Source of the DNA: an uncultured Lachnospiraceae bacterium
Lineage (GTDB): Bacteria > Bacillota > Clostridia > Lachnospirales > Lachnospiraceae
DNA: 64,000 bases
Assembly: GCA_910587045.1 (NCBI GenBank)
Contig: CAJULG010000006.1
Location: 17,538 to 81,537 of the forward strand
Reading direction: 5' to 3'
Numbering within the stretch: the first letter of the stretch is position 1; the number at the start of each line of letters is the position of its first letter. Of this stretch, positions 61,197-64,000 are shown one piece after another. A program made the position numbers and the translations under genes. The notes beneath the pieces were generated by a model, which saw only the letters and a list, made by a program, of their open reading frames with translations, searched no databases and was not told where the DNA came from.

Positions 61197-61792
61197 ATTC
61201 TTCCTTCTGCACGGCTTTTTGCCGTATTTAAAAGTTCCACGAAGGTATCTGCTTTGGATATGGCTTCCACTCCCATGTCGGATTTTAAGTTGACTGCACG
61301 ATTACTTAGCAGCGTATACATGGTAATCTTCTTTCCATCCAAAAAGAATACAAAGCGGACTCCCGACATTGTAGATGCGATCCTTTCCGCTTTCTCAATG
61401 CGGGATGCATTAAAAATCTGGATTTCAAAGGGATTATACGCAGAAATAAATCCAATCATCCCATTATCCACATCGATAAGCAGTCTTCCATTTCTTCCCC
61501 GAAACGAACTATCAAAATGATAGGGAAGATCTTCCACCCGCTTGTAGGCGCCTTTGGTCATAAGAGGGGTAAGGGTTCCCCAACCGATCATGATAAGCAG
61601 GCTTATACATGCTATAATGGAAAATACTATACCCATCGGCAGGAAAACATCCCACCGGAATCCTCCTTTTACAAGAACCATGATCAGGGAAAATAAGAAT
61701 GGCAACCCTATGCCCGCCCCGAACAGGAGTAGAAAAAAGGATGCGCCAAACTTCTTAAACTTTTCTGTTTCCATTGCTTTCATATTTATCAT
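61193..61792 (-). CDS. Two-helix membrane protein of unknown function
   Basis: A 199-residue protein with two hydrophobic helices (about 17-40 and 50-73) and a C-terminal cytoplasmic domain of about 120 residues ('GRLLIDVDNGMIGFISAYNP', 'MSGVRFVFFLDGKKITMYTL') that looks beta-rich, perhaps PH-like. GAGGAG lies 4-5 bases before the first ATG; in-frame ATGs at codons 4 and 7 are alternatives. Convergent with the ABC exporter operon. No family recognised. Confidence 0.7.
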   Translation of the reverse strand: MINMKAMETEKFKKFGASFFLLLFGAGIGLPFLFSLIMVLVKGGFRWDVFLPMGIVFSIIACISLLIMIGWGTLTPLMTKGAYKRVEDLPYHFDSSFRGRNGRLLIDVDNGMIGFISAYNPFEIQIFNASRIEKAERIASTMSGVRFVFFLDGKKITMYTLLSNRAVNLKSDMGVEAISKADTFVELLNTAKSRAEGRI

Positions 61793-62086
61793 ACAACTCC
61801 TCTCATAATGTCTTTAAAAATATCATTTTATGTATAACAAACAAGCCTATTATATCATTTGAAATATTATACATTCAAGCTTTTCTGTCTGAAAGAAGAA
61901 TCCCTTTTAGGACTATCTACCTGATGAAAATCCGATTGCATATATACATTGCGGGAATCAACACCAAAGAAAGTATTTCAGTGGAAGCACTTTTCTGAAA
62001 AGAAAAAAAATGTGGTTTTTTTGTAGCATCTATGGTAAAATTAGGGTGTATAATTATATCATAAATCAAGAAGGGAGGAATGGCTT

Positions 62087-63355
62087 ATGGCAACCATGAA
62101 TGTGTATAATTTCTATCATATGGCAATGCCCCGAATAGCAAATACAAAGTATGATTCGCATAAAAAGAGTGAACTGCGTTCGCTCTATAATAACATGGTT
62201 AAGCTGAATCAAAAAAAGCCATTCTACAAGCTGTCTTTATCTGATGCGACACAATCCTATGTCATTGGAATTAAAGAAGCTGCAATGGAGCTAAGAACCA
62301 GTTCCGCATTCCTTAGCGAAGATATCGATCCTCGTACACAGAAGATGGCACTTACCACAGATGCACCATCGGATATTTCTGTATCTTTGCTTACAGATGA
62401 CTATTCCTCTCTGCCTTCGGAATTGAAAATAGAGGTGAATCGTCTGGCTTCTGCACAAAAAAATCAGGGGGCTAGTATACATTCCAGTGTTTCTGAAATC
62501 AAACCGGGAACACATTATATTTCTATTATAAAAAGCAATAGTGAATATGAATTTGAAATCGAAACACAACCTGGCGAATCCAATATCCACATTCAGCGTC
62601 GTCTTGCCATGTCAATCAATAATAGTGATATCGGCATCCGCGCACGTGTCAGTGAAGCCAGCGGCTACAGTAACCTGAGTCTGGAATCAAAAGACACCGG
62701 GCTTGGCTACCTGGATCTCGGACTACAGTTTATTGTAAAAGATGGAGAAGAAAACGGTCTGGTAGAGACCTTTGGATTGAATGAAGTGACCTCTTATCCA
62801 GCCAATGCGAAAATTACTCTGAATGGAGAAAATCAACTTTCCAATTCCAATCACATCTCTGTTAATAATGGAATTGGCATTGAATTGCACCAGGTTACCG
62901 ATGAAGAAGCAACCATTTATTTGATGCCGGATCATTCTGCTATTCTGGATGATGTGGACGATTTTGTACACTATTATAATCATTTAATCGATCTTGCACA
63001 TCAGACAGAGGGAAACCCTAACGGTTCCCATAAGTTGCTCTGGGATATTAAAAATATTACAAACCGGTTTCATAATTCTTTAGAAGCCTCTGGCCTGATC
63101 ATCAATGAGACCGGGCATCTTGAAAAGGATGAAGCCCTTTTAGTACAAAGCACGGAAAACGGACAGTTCCAGGAATTATTCCATCAGTTATCCGACTTTA
63201 AAAATGCCATCAATAATGCTACAAACAAGATAATATTAAATCCGATGGAATATGTGGATAAAACGATCATTTCTTATCCAAACACGAAACGAAATTTTCC
63301 AAATCCATATCTGCCATCCATATACAGCGGAATGCTATTTAATCAATATGTCTAA
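62087..63355 (+). CDS. FliD-like (flagellar hook-associated protein 2-like) protein
   Basis: A 422-residue protein with no signal peptide. 'LKIEVNRLASAQKNQGASIH' followed by 'SVSEIKPGTHYISIIKSNSE', then 'RLAMSINNSDIGIRARVSEA' and 'NLSLESKDTGLG', follows the FliD N-terminal pattern of V..LA.a.....s, a short beta domain, an IN....gv.A segment and L.l.S.dTG. The second half ('VNNGIGIELHQVTDEEATIY', 'DDVDDFVHYYNHLIDLAHQT', 'EASGLIINETGHLEKDEALL') matches the FliD C-terminal scheme. It may cap flagellin or be a non-flagellar relative; no flagellar genes are in the window. GGAGG lies 8 bases before the ATG. Confidence 0.7.
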   Translation: MATMNVYNFYHMAMPRIANTKYDSHKKSELRSLYNNMVKLNQKKPFYKLSLSDATQSYVIGIKEAAMELRTSSAFLSEDIDPRTQKMALTTDAPSDISVSLLTDDYSSLPSELKIEVNRLASAQKNQGASIHSSVSEIKPGTHYISIIKSNSEYEFEIETQPGESNIHIQRRLAMSINNSDIGIRARVSEASGYSNLSLESKDTGLGYLDLGLQFIVKDGEENGLVETFGLNEVTSYPANAKITLNGENQLSNSNHISVNNGIGIELHQVTDEEATIYLMPDHSAILDDVDDFVHYYNHLIDLAHQTEGNPNGSHKLLWDIKNITNRFHNSLEASGLIINETGHLEKDEALLVQSTENGQFQELFHQLSDFKNAINNATNKIILNPMEYVDKTIISYPNTKRNFPNPYLPSIYSGMLFNQYV

Positions 63356-63357
63356 CC

Positions 63358-63483
63358 ATACCGCTGTGCAGAACCCCAAAAGACACCATGCGCGCAAGTT
63401 TACTTGCATAAGCATAGTGTCTTTTGGGGTTCTATAGGGCGGCACGCCCTCACCGAGCCACTGGCGAGGGGACACAGCGGTAT
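63358..63483. repeat. 126-bp element with nested inverted repeats (MITE/REP-like)
   Basis: Bounded by an 11-bp inverted repeat (ATACCGCTGTG at 63358-63368, CACAGCGGTAT at 63473-63483). Inside is a 17-bp perfect stem (AGAACCCCAAAAGACAC at 63370-63386, GTGTCTTTTGGGGTTCT at 63417-63433), and inside that GCAAGT/ACTTGC. It starts 3 bases after the FliD-like stop. No coding content. Confidence 0.85.
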
Positions 63484-63626
63484 ACCTCTCAAAACCATGC
63501 GCGCAAGTTTACTTGCATAAGCATAGTGTCTTTTGGGGTTCTATAGGGCGGCACGCCCTCACCGAGCCACTGGCGAGGGGCACAGTGGTATGCCCTTCAA
63601 AGCTATGCGTGCAAGTTTACTTGCAT
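63484..63626. repeat. Second and third (partial) copies of the 63358 element
   Basis: ATGCGCGCAAGTTTACTTGC occurs at 63388 and 63497 (period 109), with the following ~85 bases nearly identical, ending CACAGTGGTAT. A third start, ATGCGTGCAAG, is at 63605 but stops after ~22 bases. The second copy lacks the left terminal repeat and the left arm of the long stem. Confidence 0.85.
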
Positions 63627-63655
63627 CATGATTGTACTCAGAGTCAGAGAATCCT

Positions 63656-63913
63656 TCAGCATTTTAAAAAATCGCTGAATTCCTTTAACTCCTTTTTCTT
63701 AGTTTCCGAAAGATTATTAAATTCTTTATTTTGAATTGCGCCCTCTAATGCATATAAATGCACCAGGCAGACCTTTGGATATTTCTGCTTTAGTTTCATA
63801 AATGCCTGTTTTGATCCTGTCGTAATAAGACATTCCGATGAATCAATACCAATACTTTCCAATTTTCTTGCCATTTCTGTTCCAATATTTATCATGGCTG
63901 TTAATTCTGACAT
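63656..63913 (-). CDS. TfoX C-terminal-domain-like protein (helix-hairpin-helix)
   Basis: I take the ATG at 63913 (MSELTAMINIGTEMARKLES, 85 residues); nine more codons are open upstream to 63940. The pattern MSELT...NIG..M...LE.IGI.S.E.L...GS..AF..LK...P..CLV.LYALEGAI is that of the TfoX/Sxy C-terminal domain, as stand-alone 80-90-residue proteins or fused to TfoX_N. In Gammaproteobacteria TfoX controls competence; the role of the isolated domain in Clostridia is unknown. It is flanked on both sides by copies of the same repeat in opposite orientation. Confidence 0.87.
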   Translation of the reverse strand: MSELTAMINIGTEMARKLESIGIDSSECLITTGSKQAFMKLKQKYPKVCLVHLYALEGAIQNKEFNNLSETKKKELKEFSDFLKC

Positions 63914-63949
63914 ACCCCTTTTCACCTTCCATATTTTCATTTACATTTC

Positions 63950-64000
63950 TGCTGTGCCACCTCGCCTCCGGCTCGGTGTCGGCGTTCCGCCCTATAGTCC
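63950..64000 (-). repeat. Inverted, diverged copy of the 63358 element at the right edge
   Basis: Read on the minus strand, CTATAGGGCGGAACGCC and ACCGAGCC...GGCGAGG...GCACAGCAG match the 63434-63480 part of the first element with roughly one change in five. It runs off the window. Confidence 0.75.

Noticed and set aside
63358..63626. CRISPR array
   Set aside because: Repeats are ~109 bp tandem units with nested inverted repeats and no spacers.

Overview
The window reads as a chromosome segment of an endospore-forming Clostridia bacterium, most likely a Lachnospiraceae member. The evidence is: spoIIE, yabP, yabQ and spoVT sporulation genes; moderate GC with Gram-positive Shine-Dalgarno sites (GGAGG) before nearly every gene; Firmicutes-type RNA polymerase genes; and 3H-domain NiaR, LemA and several ABC-2 export systems. 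Almost everything is on the minus strand. Exceptions are a TetR gene, a histidine kinase/response regulator pair, a pair of ABC half-exporters and a FliD-like gene.

Layout. 1-402: N-terminal part of a membrane sensor, possibly a chemoreceptor. 563-1939: MATE exporter. 2031-2839: four-tRNA operon (Tyr-Leu-Phe-Gly in transcription order) with promoter, terminator and repeat-filled spacers. 2980-6919: ABC cluster 'A' (small secreted protein, two unlike FtsX/MacB-type permeases, ATPase, membrane-anchored protein). 7094-9208: cytoplasmic GH13 amylase/neopullulanase. 9551-20204: the conserved sporulation/division block hup-rlbA-yabP-yabQ-divIC-[ABC-2 pair]-spoIIE-tilS-hpt-ftsH, with spoVT just upstream. 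20373-22080: galE and plsY. 22194-27435: an RND/MMPL transporter with a secreted GLUG-repeat protein, divergent from a TetR regulator. 28216-33452: an ABC-2 exporter (ATPase plus two permeases) divergent from a NarL-type two-component system, arranged like the linearmycin-resistance lnrJKLMN module. 33455-35154: NiaR and a PfoR/EIIC-like membrane protein. 35383-36138: exoA. 36330-41148: XRE regulator, three DUF3137 proteins and LemA. 41266-51745: deoC, rpoC, rpoB, rplL and rplJ with an L10 leader, interrupted between rplL and rpoB by an aminoglycoside-nucleotidyltransferase-like gene. 52177-56679: ABC cluster 'B', a paralogue of cluster A. 57100-57421: a decayed DUF1835/DUF3658-like gene. 57624-61115: heterodimeric ABC exporter. 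62087-63355: FliD-like protein. 63356-64000: repeat elements flanking a small TfoX-C-domain gene.

The most interesting item is the pair of paralogous clusters A and B. Each starts with a ~100-residue mature secreted protein of unknown family and encodes two different four-helix permeases with large external domains plus a MacB/LolD-type ATPase. Each also has one or two small proteins with an N-terminal membrane anchor and a shared C-terminal NF..FL motif. This looks like a recurring secreted-protein/ABC system that I cannot assign to a described family; lactococcin-972-type loci are the nearest analogy. Secondary items are a 12-codon leader peptide before the nucleotidyltransferase gene inside the rpl-rpo region, a Spo0A-type promoter in front of spoIIE, the RND/GLUG pair, and a 126-bp nested-inverted-repeat element.

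All calls come from reading the sequence and remembered family motifs. No database search was possible, and family names for divergent proteins are inferences.
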